Translations under genes and position numbers: made by a program
Shown here: one piece after another, positions 5,975 through 12,352 of the stretch
Numbering within the stretch: position 1 is the stretch's first letter
Layout of the letters: each line of letters begins with the position of its first letter
The notes under the pieces: generated by a model
Databases searched by the model: none
The model's input: only the letters and a program-made list of their open reading frames with translations
Told to the model about the DNA's origin: nothing
Source: Alphaproteobacteria bacterium
GTDB lineage: Bacteria > Pseudomonadota > Alphaproteobacteria > Caulobacterales > Parvularculaceae
Direction: 5' to 3'
Assembly: GCA_030428745.1 (NCBI GenBank)
Contig: JAUIEG010000026.1
Coordinates: 1-12,353 of the forward strand
DNA: 12,353 nt

Positions 5975-6738
5975 CCGGCGGCCTTGTCACGTCCATAAGA
6001 TATCGGCGTGAAGGAGAGCGCCGCCCCGGCCGTATCCTTCTCAATCAGACCCGCATCATAGAACGATGCAGTGCCGCCTTGAGGCGCGCCGGAAGTAAAC
6101 GCCATGACCTCCTCCACGCCGTCATTGTCGAAATCAGCATTGGCTATTTCATGGATCCGCCAGGTCATGTCGCCAGAAGAAATGCGCCAGACAGCGCCTT
6201 GCGCTTTTTCAACGTGAATATCGTCTCCGGACCCCATCTCACCGAATTTCATGGCCGTGGCGAGCGCGGCGACCTCTTCAGCCTCGGGCGAGCCTTCTTT
6301 GAAAAAGGACTCTTCCGCCGGCCTGGCGTTAAAGAGCGCCGCCAGCGTTCCGCACGCTCGGACAAAATAAGCCTCACGACGCATGTCCCGCGAGCTCAAA
6401 GCATACCAACCGTCAAAGGTCATCTCGCCATAATCGCGGCATGTCCTGCAGTCTTGAGCGGCGACACTCATATCGGTCGGATGAGACATGGAGACAGCAA
6501 CCGGATTCCCCTCAGTATCGACCACCTGACGGTCACGCAGGGCCACCAATTCATTTCGCGAAAAGCACTTAGCCGAAACACCTGCGAACAAACTCAGATC
6601 GCCTTTGAGGCAAATTTCGTAACCGGCGGGAGCCGTCGCAATGGATTGTTCAGAATCACCGCCCGGTACGGCGACATATGCGACGCCCGCGGCCCCAACC
6701 GCGCCCGCACCCATAATCAACGTCTTGATCATCTGCAT
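5962..6738 (-). CDS. Hypothetical exported or membrane-anchored protein with a DxDxDG loop
   Basis: I do not recognise a named family. From the ATG at 6738 the product has 258 residues. An N-terminal hydrophobic Gly/Ala-rich segment (4-24) acts as a signal peptide or anchor, so the rest is probably periplasmic. Five Cys (43, 58, 97, 100, 119) include a CRTC pair at 97-100 and could form disulfides. Residues 192-197 (DFDNDG, followed by VEEVMAF) resemble the Ca2+-binding loop of FG-GAP/VCBS or EF-hand repeats, but only one copy is visible. The start overlaps the DUF1489 stop as TAATG, so translation is probably coupled. An in-frame start further upstream would lie inside DUF1489 and lose the signal sequence at the N-terminus, so it is rejected. 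Confidence 0.75.
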   Translation of the reverse strand: MQMIKTLIMGAGAVGAAGVAYVAVPGGDSEQSIATAPAGYEICLKGDLSLFAGVSAKCFSRNELVALRDRQVVDTEGNPVAVSMSHPTDMSVAAQDCRTCRDYGEMTFDGWYALSSRDMRREAYFVRACGTLAALFNARPAEESFFKEGSPEAEEVAALATAMKFGEMGSGDDIHVEKAQGAVWRISSGDMTWRIHEIANADFDNDGVEEVMAFTSGAPQGGTASFYDAGLIEKDTAGAALSFTPISYGRDKAAGAGL

Positions 6739-7169
6739 TACAACAGCCCCAATTCCGCGAGTTCCGCTCCCAATTCCGGCGGGGGCGCTTTCCCACCCCT
6801 CGTTTTTACATCCTTCGGCGCATCCTCGTCTTTCAAATAACGCCAACCCTGAAAGGCGCGCCGCGGCTGCGGCTCGGTCAAAACATAGGCAGGATCGAGC
6901 AGGATCGCTGTCCGCTCGATCTCATCTTTGCCGGTCCGCCGCTCAAAACCAAGAATATTCTGCCGCGCGAGAACCACGCCCTTGATCACCCAGTAGATCG
7001 AGCCGCCGTCAAGAAGCTCCTGTTCACGCCGCGGATGCATGCGCGTCACATGATCATGAACACGACCATGGCCTGCAGCCTCATTGACGCCGCAGCGATA
7101 GTCGATCCGCGCGACAAGATCTTCGACGCTTTCGGCGCCGGCGCATAATTTTATTAAGTGCAATGTCAT
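6738..7169 (-). CDS. DUF1489 family protein
   Basis: From the ATG at 7169 the product has 143 residues, the usual size of this alphaproteobacterial family of unknown function. Recognisable blocks are MTLHLIKLCAGAESVEDL at the N-terminus, HVTRMHPRREQELLDGG (40-56), SIYWVIKGVVLARQ (57-70) and the near-C-terminal PRRAFQGWRYL (102-112). It has no signal peptide or membrane helix, so it is cytoplasmic. A longer reading from 7223 would add 18 residues overlapping the lysozyme gene and is not supported by the family start. It lies 22 bp downstream of the lysozyme gene and overlaps the next gene by the TAATG junction, so the three are probably one operon. No function can be assigned. Confidence 0.88.
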   Translation of the reverse strand: MTLHLIKLCAGAESVEDLVARIDYRCGVNEAAGHGRVHDHVTRMHPRREQELLDGGSIYWVIKGVVLARQNILGFERRTGKDEIERTAILLDPAYVLTEPQPRRAFQGWRYLKDEDAPKDVKTRGGKAPPPELGAELAELGLL

Positions 7170-7170
7170 T

Positions 7171-7190
7171 CCGGCGAAATTTTGCGCCGG
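7171..7190 (-). other. Hairpin filling the lysozyme-DUF1489 spacer
   Basis: CCGGCG (7171-7176) and CGCCGG (7185-7190) form a perfect 6-bp stem with an 8-base AT-rich loop, inside the 22-bp spacer and one base from the DUF1489 ATG. No separate Shine-Dalgarno sequence is visible. The fold would cover the ribosome-binding region and could limit translation or mark an RNA processing site. Confidence 0.5.
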
Positions 7191-7191
7191 G

Positions 7192-8163
7192 CTATTCCGC
7201 GACGCGCAGCCGCGCGAGGTCACGCGCCCGTTGGCGTTTCAGATCGTGCCGCGCCGCCCGTTTTACAAGGATGTAGAGGATGAAATACGACATCGCCGCG
7301 CCAATGCCGGAAAGCCAGATCGGGAGGTTTTCAAAGATGGTCGCAAAGCGGTCATAGGTAAGCCCCATGGCTTCCGCGATTCCCGGCGCTTCCTGACCAA
7401 GCAGCAACAGCGCGCCGACGCCCGTCATGGCGAAAGCGAGTAGCCCCGCAAGCAGCGCGCCGACGGTAACGCCCATATCCGCGCGCTCTTCAGCTTTCGA
7501 AATAATCATCTTGGACGGATCGCCAGATAGCGCCTGCGTCGCTGCAAACAGCGAACGTGTCCGCGCGGCGCGCTCTTCCGGCGAAAGAGACTTCTTGGCG
7601 TCCTTTTTGTACTCGTCAAAATCGACCAGCGGCTTCGCGTTGTAGACCTTGTCGGAAATGAATTCCGGCTCGCATTCAGACGCAGGCTGAACATCAGAAG
7701 ACGGAACAACAAGCGCAGCATCCGTCGGCATCAGGAAAAGCGATTTCTCCGCCGCGCGCCGGCGTACAAGCCCGTCCAGCGTCGCAAGCTCATTGTTGAC
7801 GAAGGCCTTGGTCCAAAGCTCGAAAGCATTGGCCGCGCCGATCTTGTCGCCTGCGTTAAGCTTTCTCAGCACCGTCGAATGGCGCCAGTTATCTTCGCCA
7901 ATATTGAAGATAAGCGAAACCAGCGCATCATGTTCGTTCTGATTAAGCGGCGCGCGAACAGTATCGCCGATCAATTGTTCGATTGGTTTGACGTCGTCCT
8001 TCAGAAGATGCTCAGCGTCTCCTTCGGTAACGCTCATGCCGTGACGCGCTGAACCGGTGTGGCCATAGCCCACCGTCCATTGTTCGGTCGGGGCGTAATG
8101 CGCAGACATGCGCAGGCCCTCATACCCCTTGATCAGATTAAGACCGGTCTCTCCCGTCCGCAT
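7192..8163 (-). CDS. GH24 (T4/R21-type) lysozyme with a C-terminal two-helix membrane hairpin
   Basis: Residues 5-145 of this 323-residue protein form a phage-type lysozyme domain: LNLIKGYEGLRMSAHY with catalytic Glu15, then WTVGYGHTG with Thr30, and later NQNEHDALVSLIFNIG (74-89) and a GLVRRRAAEKSLF helix (131-143). In T4 lysozyme the triad is E11-D20-T26; the equivalent of D20 is Ala24 here, so activity may be reduced or altered. After a charged linker (about 150-230) come hydrophobic segments at about 231-255 and 282-300, and a strongly basic tail. No signal peptide is present; a TGA four codons upstream of the ATG rules out an extension. Two helices with a basic tail predict that both ends are cytoplasmic, as in class II holins. 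There are no phage structural genes here. It is the first gene of a three-gene set with DUF1489. Confidence 0.87.
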   Translation of the reverse strand: MRTGETGLNLIKGYEGLRMSAHYAPTEQWTVGYGHTGSARHGMSVTEGDAEHLLKDDVKPIEQLIGDTVRAPLNQNEHDALVSLIFNIGEDNWRHSTVLRKLNAGDKIGAANAFELWTKAFVNNELATLDGLVRRRAAEKSLFLMPTDAALVVPSSDVQPASECEPEFISDKVYNAKPLVDFDEYKKDAKKSLSPEERAARTRSLFAATQALSGDPSKMIISKAEERADMGVTVGALLAGLLAFAMTGVGALLLLGQEAPGIAEAMGLTYDRFATIFENLPIWLSGIGAAMSYFILYILVKRAARHDLKRQRARDLARLRVAE

Positions 8164-8575
8164 CAGACCCGCTCAAACCCCCTCTGGACCTCGCTCCCCG
8201 CAAGGAGCTTACTCTGGAAGCCGCGCCTTATCGGCGCGATCGCCCACGCGACTCCCCCATCAAACGTCGTTAACGATTCCTACCACGAGAGGTCCCGATT
8301 GGGTAGCCGGAGGTGCGAATCTGGCCGATTTTCACCCCGACGCGGCGCCGAAACGGCACAGTCCTGCGGCGCATTTGCGCGCGCCAGTCCCGATGCGGTT
8401 TTCCACAGACTTCCTGCTTTTATGGTAAGCAATTGATATAAAACGGATTTTATTCTGTCCAACAAGATTCGGGGCCGCCCGATTCTGGCACAAGACTTGT
8501 GAGAAGGCTTGCGGGAGAGCCCCCTTTCACCCGCCAAAAGTGTTAATATGGCCATGGGGGCGTTTGAGGTGACTT
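8164..8575. other. 412-bp divergent intergenic region
   Basis: I see no convincing gene here. It holds two small perfect hairpins, GCTCC/GGAGC (8193-8208) and CGCGCC/GGCGCG (8222-8238), a 10-bp palindrome TCGTTAACGA (8267-8276), and GANTC sites at 8250-8254 and 8275-8279. There is also one DnaA-box-like TTTTCCACA (8399-8407) and a 13-bp dyad CACAAG-A-CTTGTG (8489-8501). The left part must carry the lysozyme promoter, which I could not pinpoint. The right end carries the promoter of the small gene at 8576. Confidence 0.5.
8541..8549 (+). promoter_or_regulatory. Extended -10 promoter of the small membrane protein gene
   Basis: TG (8541-8542), one base, then TAATAT (8544-8549) matches an extended -10 element; no good -35 box is present. 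It predicts a start near 8556. A strong ribosome site GAGGTGA (8566-8572) follows, before the ATG at 8576. Confidence 0.45.
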
Positions 8576-8800
8576 ATGTTGGGTAATGGCGTCACGAACA
8601 TTATCGCCGCTGCGATCATCGCTTTGGCGATCCTGTGGACAGGCGGGATTGGCGGCAGGAGCGATTCCGGCCCCATGACTGATGATGAGTTCGAAGCCTG
8701 GTATGCGCGCGCCGTGGGCGACATCCGTAATGACATCGTGGTCAATTGCGGTTGCTGCGGCGACGAAGGCCCCAGGAGGGCCGCCGCTGAATCTTTTTAG
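8576..8800 (+). CDS. Small single-span protein; likely 5' half of a frame-shifted gene
   Basis: The 74-residue product has one hydrophobic helix (about 5-22) that could be a signal peptide or anchor, a Gly-rich turn, an acidic helix TDDEFEAWYARAV, and a Cys cluster CGCC (58-61). The ATG at 8576 has an excellent ribosome site, GAGGTGA, with the GAGG core six bases upstream. I recognise no family. The frame ends at TAG 8798-8800 directly after a run of five T. The -1 frame is open from exactly this point for another 116 codons with coding-like composition, so this may be only the N-terminal half of a larger protein. Alternatively it is a complete small protein in an operon. Confidence 0.65.
   Translation: MLGNGVTNIIAAAIIALAILWTGGIGGRSDSGPMTDDEFEAWYARAVGDIRNDIVVNCGCCGDEGPRRAAAESF
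8791..8800 (+). other. Possible frameshift site (T5 run before a stop codon)
   Basis: In the frame of the 8576 gene the codons are TCT TTT TAG. If the Phe tRNA on TTT (8795-8797) slips back one base it re-pairs perfectly on TTT (8794-8796), and the next codon becomes TTA in the proline-rich frame. The upstream boundary is a TGA at 8788-8790 in the -1 frame, so the switch must happen in these few bases. A one-base loss from an ancestral T6, or a sequencing error, would look the same. Confidence 0.4.
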
Positions 8801-9147
8801 CGCCCCGTCCGGTTCCGACCCGGCTGGCCGGTTATAATCCGGTCGCCCCACTGGAAACGCGGCGGGTTCCGCCAACTGAACCGCCCGTGGCGCCGCCGGC
8901 GCCCGTCGAGGTGTTGCCGCCGCCCTTCTTCCCGGGCTGGCCAGCCGTGCCGCCGGTAATTCCTCCGGTCGTGGTTATTCCGCCGGTGGAGCCGCCCTGC
9001 GATGAAGATAATCCCGACGACGAGGAATGTGAGCCGGAAGAACCGCCTGTGGATGCGCCGGAACCAACCCTGCCCCTCATCTTCTTGGCGGGCGGCTTGG
9101 TTTACTGGACACAACGCTCGCTGAGGAAAACTCCGCCTGCGGCGTAA
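8791..9147 (+). CDS. Proline-rich reading frame with PEP-CTERM-like tail; likely 3' half of a frame-shifted gene
   Basis: The frame is open from 8791 to TAA 9145-9147. It encodes a Pro/Val-rich region (PVAPPAPVEVLPPPFFPGW and similar), an acidic stretch DEDNPDDEECEPEEPP with two of the frame's three Cys, and a C-terminus APEPTLPLIFLAGGLVYWTQRSLRK plus five residues. The PEP box, short hydrophobic helix and basic end match the plan of PEP-CTERM sorting signals cleaved by exosortases. No good start exists: GTG at 8887 has no ribosome site and would cut the proline-rich part in two. The sequence before it is equally proline-rich, so translation more likely enters from the gene at 8576. The stop lies 1 bp from the mgtE stop, as at other convergent junctions here, which supports this strand being coding. 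The function is unknown. Confidence 0.6.
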   Translation: MFLAPRPVPTRLAGYNPVAPLETRRVPPTEPPVAPPAPVEVLPPPFFPGWPAVPPVIPPVVVIPPVEPPCDEDNPDDEECEPEEPPVDAPEPTLPLIFLAGGLVYWTQRSLRKTPPAA

Positions 9148-9148
9148 A

Positions 9149-10612
9149 TCAGCTCGCTCCCGGCAGAAGCACGGCCGCAGCAAGGCCAAGGAAAACGAAA
9201 AACCCGACAACGTCTGTCACCGTCGTTACAAAGACGGCGGATGACACCGCCGGGTCGGCGCCAGCGCGCTGCAAACCGATAGGCACGAGAATACCGGCAA
9301 GGCCCGCACAAAGCAGGTTCACGATCATCGCGACGCCGACGACGAGTCCAAGACGAACCGCATCATCCTGACCGCCCCAACCGCTGGCAAAATACCAGAT
9401 ACCCGCGAGCACGCCCATGATGACGGCGAAAAGCACTCCGTTGAACAAGCCAACCAGCGCTTCACGAAAGACGACGCGCATGGCGTTGGACGCGGTCAGA
9501 TCTTTTGTGGCGAGCGAGCGCACCACAACGGTAAGGGTCTGCGTGCCCGCATTGCCGCCCATGGAGGCGACAATCGGCATCAGGACAGCCAGTGCAACAA
9601 TCTGACCGATAGCGCCGTCAAAGAGCGCAATGACGAGCGAAGCCAGAATCGCCGTCGCAAGGTTGATCGCCAACCAGGAAAAGCGTGACCGCACCGTCTC
9701 GAAAACCGTGTCGCTAAGCCCCGTATCCGCCTCAACGCCGCCCAGTGCGAGCATGTCTTCCTGGGTTTCTTCACGGACCATCTCAACGACGTCGTCCACC
9801 GTGATCATGCCGATCAGGCGGTCGGCGTCATCCACAACCGGCGAAGAGATCAAGTTATATTGTTCGAAGAGATAGGCGACTTCTTCCTGGTCCATGGTGA
9901 CCGGCACCGTGCGCATGTCGCGACTGGTCATGATGGTTTCGATCACGGTATCACGCGGCGACTTCAGGAGCGTCGACAAGGGAACGGACCCGATTGGTTT
10001 GAAGGCGGGATCAACGACAAACACTTCGTAAAAACGGTCCGGCAGTTCTTCCGTGCCGCGCAGCCGGTCAATAATCTGTCCCACGGTCCAGAAAGCGGGC
10101 GACGCGAAAAACTCGCGCTGCATGAGGCGGCCGGCGCTTTCCTCCTCGAAGTCGAGGGCCGCGCGCAAAGCCAGCCGGTCTTCGAGCGGCGCGAAGGAAA
10201 GAATCTCCGCCTGTTTTTCTTCGTCGAGATCTTCGAGGAGAAAAGTCGCGTCATCGGTGTCGAGTTCGGCGACGGCCTCAGCGACCTTCTCCGGCTCCAT
10301 GACTTCGATGATATGTTCGAGAAGGTCTTCGTCGAGTTCGGCGAGCACTTCCGAAGGCAAGGCGCCGCCCAAAAGTCCGATCAGCGCCTCACGGTCTTCC
10401 TCATGCAGGAGGCCAATAAGGTCGGCGATATCAGCAGGGTGCAGCTCGCGCGTAAGCCCTGCAAAGGCTTCTGCATCCTCAGCTTCAATCGCATCGGCGA
10501 CGGAGCGGACGAATTCCGGCGTAAGGGTCTGGTCTTCTGCGAACTGACCGTCCCCTTCCGGCGTTTCACCGTCGGGGCGCACTTCTTCTTCAATGGGCGC
10601 GATTTCGCTCAT
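9149..10612 (-). CDS. mgtE: Magnesium channel/transporter MgtE
   Basis: The 487-residue protein has the full MgtE plan. An acidic N-terminal helical domain (about 35-160; HPADIADLIGLL, LEDLDEEKQAEIL) is followed by two CBS domains (about 165-290; the second contains ISSPVVDDADRLIGMITVDDVVE). The connecting helix then leads into five membrane helices (about 312-485). Pore motifs are MPIVASMGGNAGTQTL (355-370) and GADPAVSSAVFVTTVTD (451-467). D453 corresponds to the ion-selectivity Asp known from Thermus MgtE. The cytoplasmic domains sense Mg2+ and close the channel when it is plentiful. The ATG at 10612 has a strong GAGGGG ribosome site five bases upstream. An 8-bp inverted repeat lies in the leader. 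The gene appears to be transcribed alone. Confidence 0.96.
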   Translation of the reverse strand: MSEIAPIEEEVRPDGETPEGDGQFAEDQTLTPEFVRSVADAIEAEDAEAFAGLTRELHPADIADLIGLLHEEDREALIGLLGGALPSEVLAELDEDLLEHIIEVMEPEKVAEAVAELDTDDATFLLEDLDEEKQAEILSFAPLEDRLALRAALDFEEESAGRLMQREFFASPAFWTVGQIIDRLRGTEELPDRFYEVFVVDPAFKPIGSVPLSTLLKSPRDTVIETIMTSRDMRTVPVTMDQEEVAYLFEQYNLISSPVVDDADRLIGMITVDDVVEMVREETQEDMLALGGVEADTGLSDTVFETVRSRFSWLAINLATAILASLVIALFDGAIGQIVALAVLMPIVASMGGNAGTQTLTVVVRSLATKDLTASNAMRVVFREALVGLFNGVLFAVIMGVLAGIWYFASGWGGQDDAVRLGLVVGVAMIVNLLCAGLAGILVPIGLQRAGADPAVSSAVFVTTVTDVVGFFVFLGLAAAVLLPGAS

Positions 10613-10641
10613 GGCTGCCCCTCGCGGCTGGCGACCGGAGT

Positions 10642-10667
10642 CAGGTGAATGGGATTGCCTTCACCTG
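10642..10667 (-). promoter_or_regulatory. Inverted repeat in the mgtE leader
   Basis: CAGGTGAA (10642-10649) and TTCACCTG (10660-10667) form a perfect 8-bp inverted repeat with a 10-base spacer, 30-55 bp before the mgtE ATG. It could be a repressor operator or an RNA hairpin. No T-run follows it, so it is not a terminator, and the leader is too short for an M-box riboswitch. Confidence 0.5.
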
Positions 10668-10703
10668 TTGCTATGCTAGCCCTCGTATGAACGCAAGAGC
10701 CAG

Positions 10704-10723
10704 AAAATCCTATTTTTTTAGGA
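10704..10723 (-). terminator. AT-rich terminator after the DUF1467 gene
   Basis: On the minus strand TCCTA (10723-10719), a loop of six A, and TAGGA (10712-10708) are followed by TTTT (10707-10704). It starts 17 bp after the DUF1467 stop, as expected for the end of the rnj-DUF1467 unit. The stem is only 5 bp. Confidence 0.5.
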
Positions 10724-10739
10724 AGTTAGAGCGCCAGAT

Positions 10740-10985
10740 CTAACCTCGAAAATTGAAAACACCACTCACTATGATCGCAGCGGTGATCGCCCAGAAGACA
10801 AAGGCTATTTTCGTGGCAAGCCAGGCTTTCTGCTTCAATTGTGGATCAGTGGGGGCGCCGGGGTCCGCGCCCTCAACGCCATCGTCAGGCGCTTCCCACC
10901 GTCCTTGCACGTTTCTGGGCAGGACAGCGAGGAAAACGATCCACCACCAGATCACATAGATGACAACGGCGCCGGCCGGATTCAT
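10740..10985 (-). CDS. DUF1467 family small membrane protein
   Basis: The 81-residue protein has two membrane helices, about 5-22 (VVIYVIWWWIVFLAVLP) and about 53-75 (ATKIAFVFWAITAAIIVSG). They are joined by a polar loop with the family-type NVQGRWE segment and a Gly/Pro/Asp-rich turn. This matches the small alphaproteobacterial DUF1467 family, whose function is unknown. Its ATG overlaps the rnj stop as ATGA (10985-10982), so the two are translationally coupled. I recall this family next to ribonuclease J in other alphaproteobacteria. Confidence 0.9.
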   Translation of the reverse strand: MNPAGAVVIYVIWWWIVFLAVLPRNVQGRWEAPDDGVEGADPGAPTDPQLKQKAWLATKIAFVFWAITAAIIVSGVFNFRG

Positions 10986-12352
10986 ACCCCTGTCCTGTGA
11001 ATATGCGTGATAATGACCGGGCGCTTGCCCCAGACATCATCATAATAGGCGCGCGCCGCGCGCTTCACCGCCAACATAACAGCCTCGTCGTCCCCGCGCT
11101 TTGCTTTTGGCAAACCCAGAACCGCATCCTCGATGTCGTCGGCAAGCCCCGCATCCTCGGGGCCAGTCTGTTCGTCATCGACGACGCCAATTCCCTCCAC
11201 GATGACATCATCCGCAAGCGCGCCTTTTTGATCCAGCACAAGAGAAACCGCGACAGCGCCAGCATAGGAAAGTTTGCGGCGCTCGCGCAACGGCGCTGCG
11301 CCGTCAGGTAGCAGGACATCGCCGTCGAGATAAATGCGCCCCGCCGGGACTTCGTCAACGCGCTCGGGGCCGTCGGGTGCGATGCGAATGAGATCGCCGT
11401 TGCGCGGCGCAAACGATCTCTCCGCACCAAGCTCAAGCGCGAACTCTGCATGTTCTTCAAGATGACGCGCCTCGCCATGCACCGGGATCGCAATACGCGG
11501 GCGAGCCCATTCATACATGGCTCTCAATTCCTCCCGGCAGGGATGTCCTGAAACATGAACAAACTCGTCTTTTTCGGTAATGATCTTGACGCCGAGCTCC
11601 ACCAGATCGTTTTGAAGGTTATAAATCTCGCGATCATTTCCAGGAATAATTTTCGAAGAAAAGATAACGGTGTCGCCTTCGGAGAGCGTCAAATCGCGGT
11701 GGTCGTTGCGGGCGATGCGTGAAAGCGCAGCACGCGGCTCTCCCTGACTGCCGGTGCAAAGATAAAGCACATGCTGGCGCGGCAGATGACCGGCGTCCTT
11801 GGGCTCAACAAAACGCAAGCCCTCGGGCAAAATCCCAACGTCTCTCGCCGCTTCCACAATGCGCAGCATGGAGCGCCCAAGCAGACACACGCTTCGGTCG
11901 GCCGCCGCCGCCGCTTCGCAAATGGAAACAACGCGGGAGAGATTGGACGCAAAGGTCGTGACTGCGACGCGGCCTTCCTGCTCGGCGATAAGTTTTGTCA
12001 GGGACTTTTTTACCGCCGTTTCTGAGCCGGACTCGCCGGCGGACAGGACATTCGTTGAATCACAGACCATCGCGAGCAGCCCATCGTCGCCCAGTTTCTT
12101 GATCGTGCCGCTGTCCGTTAAGGGGCCAAGCGAAGGGGAATTATCGATTTTCCAGTCGCCTGTATGCAAAACCGTTCCAAATTCCGTCCGCAGGATAACG
12201 CCGCTCGGTTCGGGAATGGAATGAGTGAGCGTGACATATTCAATATCAAAGGGCCCAAGCTCAAAGCGGGCGTTCATATCAATGACATTCAATTCCACAT
12301 CAGTAACGTCATATTCTTCAAGCTTGCGCGCGACCAACGCGGCTGTGAAAGG
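10982..12352 (-). CDS. rnj: Ribonuclease J (5' end outside the window)
   Basis: The last 456 residues are present; the frame is open to the window edge and begins PFTAALVARKLEEYDV. RNase J is a zinc-dependent metallo-beta-lactamase/beta-CASP enzyme with 5'-3' exo- and endonuclease activity in mRNA decay and rRNA maturation. Visible motifs are VTLTHSIPEPSG, then HTGDWKID with the metal-binding Asp, the beta-CASP block with GRSM and CTGSQGEP, HVSGHPCREEL, and IPVHGEARHLEEHAEFA with the late metal His. A C-terminal domain follows to the stop. The family is about 550 residues long, so roughly 100 N-terminal residues, including HxHxDH, lie beyond the edge. The stop overlaps the DUF1467 start. Confidence 0.96.
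   Translation of the reverse strand, partial: PFTAALVARKLEEYDVTDVELNVIDMNARFELGPFDIEYVTLTHSIPEPSGVILRTEFGTVLHTGDWKIDNSPSLGPLTDSGTIKKLGDDGLLAMVCDSTNVLSAGESGSETAVKKSLTKLIAEQEGRVAVTTFASNLSRVVSICEAAAAADRSVCLLGRSMLRIVEAARDVGILPEGLRFVEPKDAGHLPRQHVLYLCTGSQGEPRAALSRIARNDHRDLTLSEGDTVIFSSKIIPGNDREIYNLQNDLVELGVKIITEKDEFVHVSGHPCREELRAMYEWARPRIAIPVHGEARHLEEHAEFALELGAERSFAPRNGDLIRIAPDGPERVDEVPAGRIYLDGDVLLPDGAAPLRERRKLSYAGAVAVSLVLDQKGALADDVIVEGIGVVDDEQTGPEDAGLADDIEDAVLGLPKAKRGDDEAVMLAVKRAARAYYDDVWGKRPVIITHIHRTGV

Noticed and set aside
5912..5998. 28-residue very basic frame (MKKRKKRRKKNGRWR...) downstream of a TATAAT at 5875-5880
   Set aside because: There is no ribosome site and no -35 box. The A-rich tract is better explained as the T-rich end of a minus-strand terminator, and TATAAT overlaps the minus-strand -10. 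Kept as a weak possibility only.
6079..6840. Long plus-strand frame opposite the hypothetical exported protein
   Set aside because: The minus-strand frame has a signal-like N-terminus, a coupled TAATG start and a coherent operon position; the plus frame has no ribosome site or recognisable motif.
8280..8345. tRNA-like segment around GGTGCGAATCTGG
   Set aside because: It lacks a proper T-loop consensus and I could not fold an acceptor or anticodon arm around it.
8399..8407. DnaA-box-like TTTTCCACA in the large intergenic region
   Set aside because: It is a single copy with no AT-rich unwinding element or further boxes, so it does not indicate an origin.
8832..9080. Gly/Ser/Thr-rich frame on the minus strand
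   Set aside because: It is the antisense of the Pro-rich frame, since GGN and TCN oppose CCN and NGA. It has no clear ribosome site, while the plus frame ends in a plausible membrane tail and stops 1 bp from mgtE.
9860..10648. Long plus-strand frame opposite mgtE
   Set aside because: It is a shadow of the mgtE coding sequence: it has no family resemblance, while the minus strand encodes an intact MgtE.
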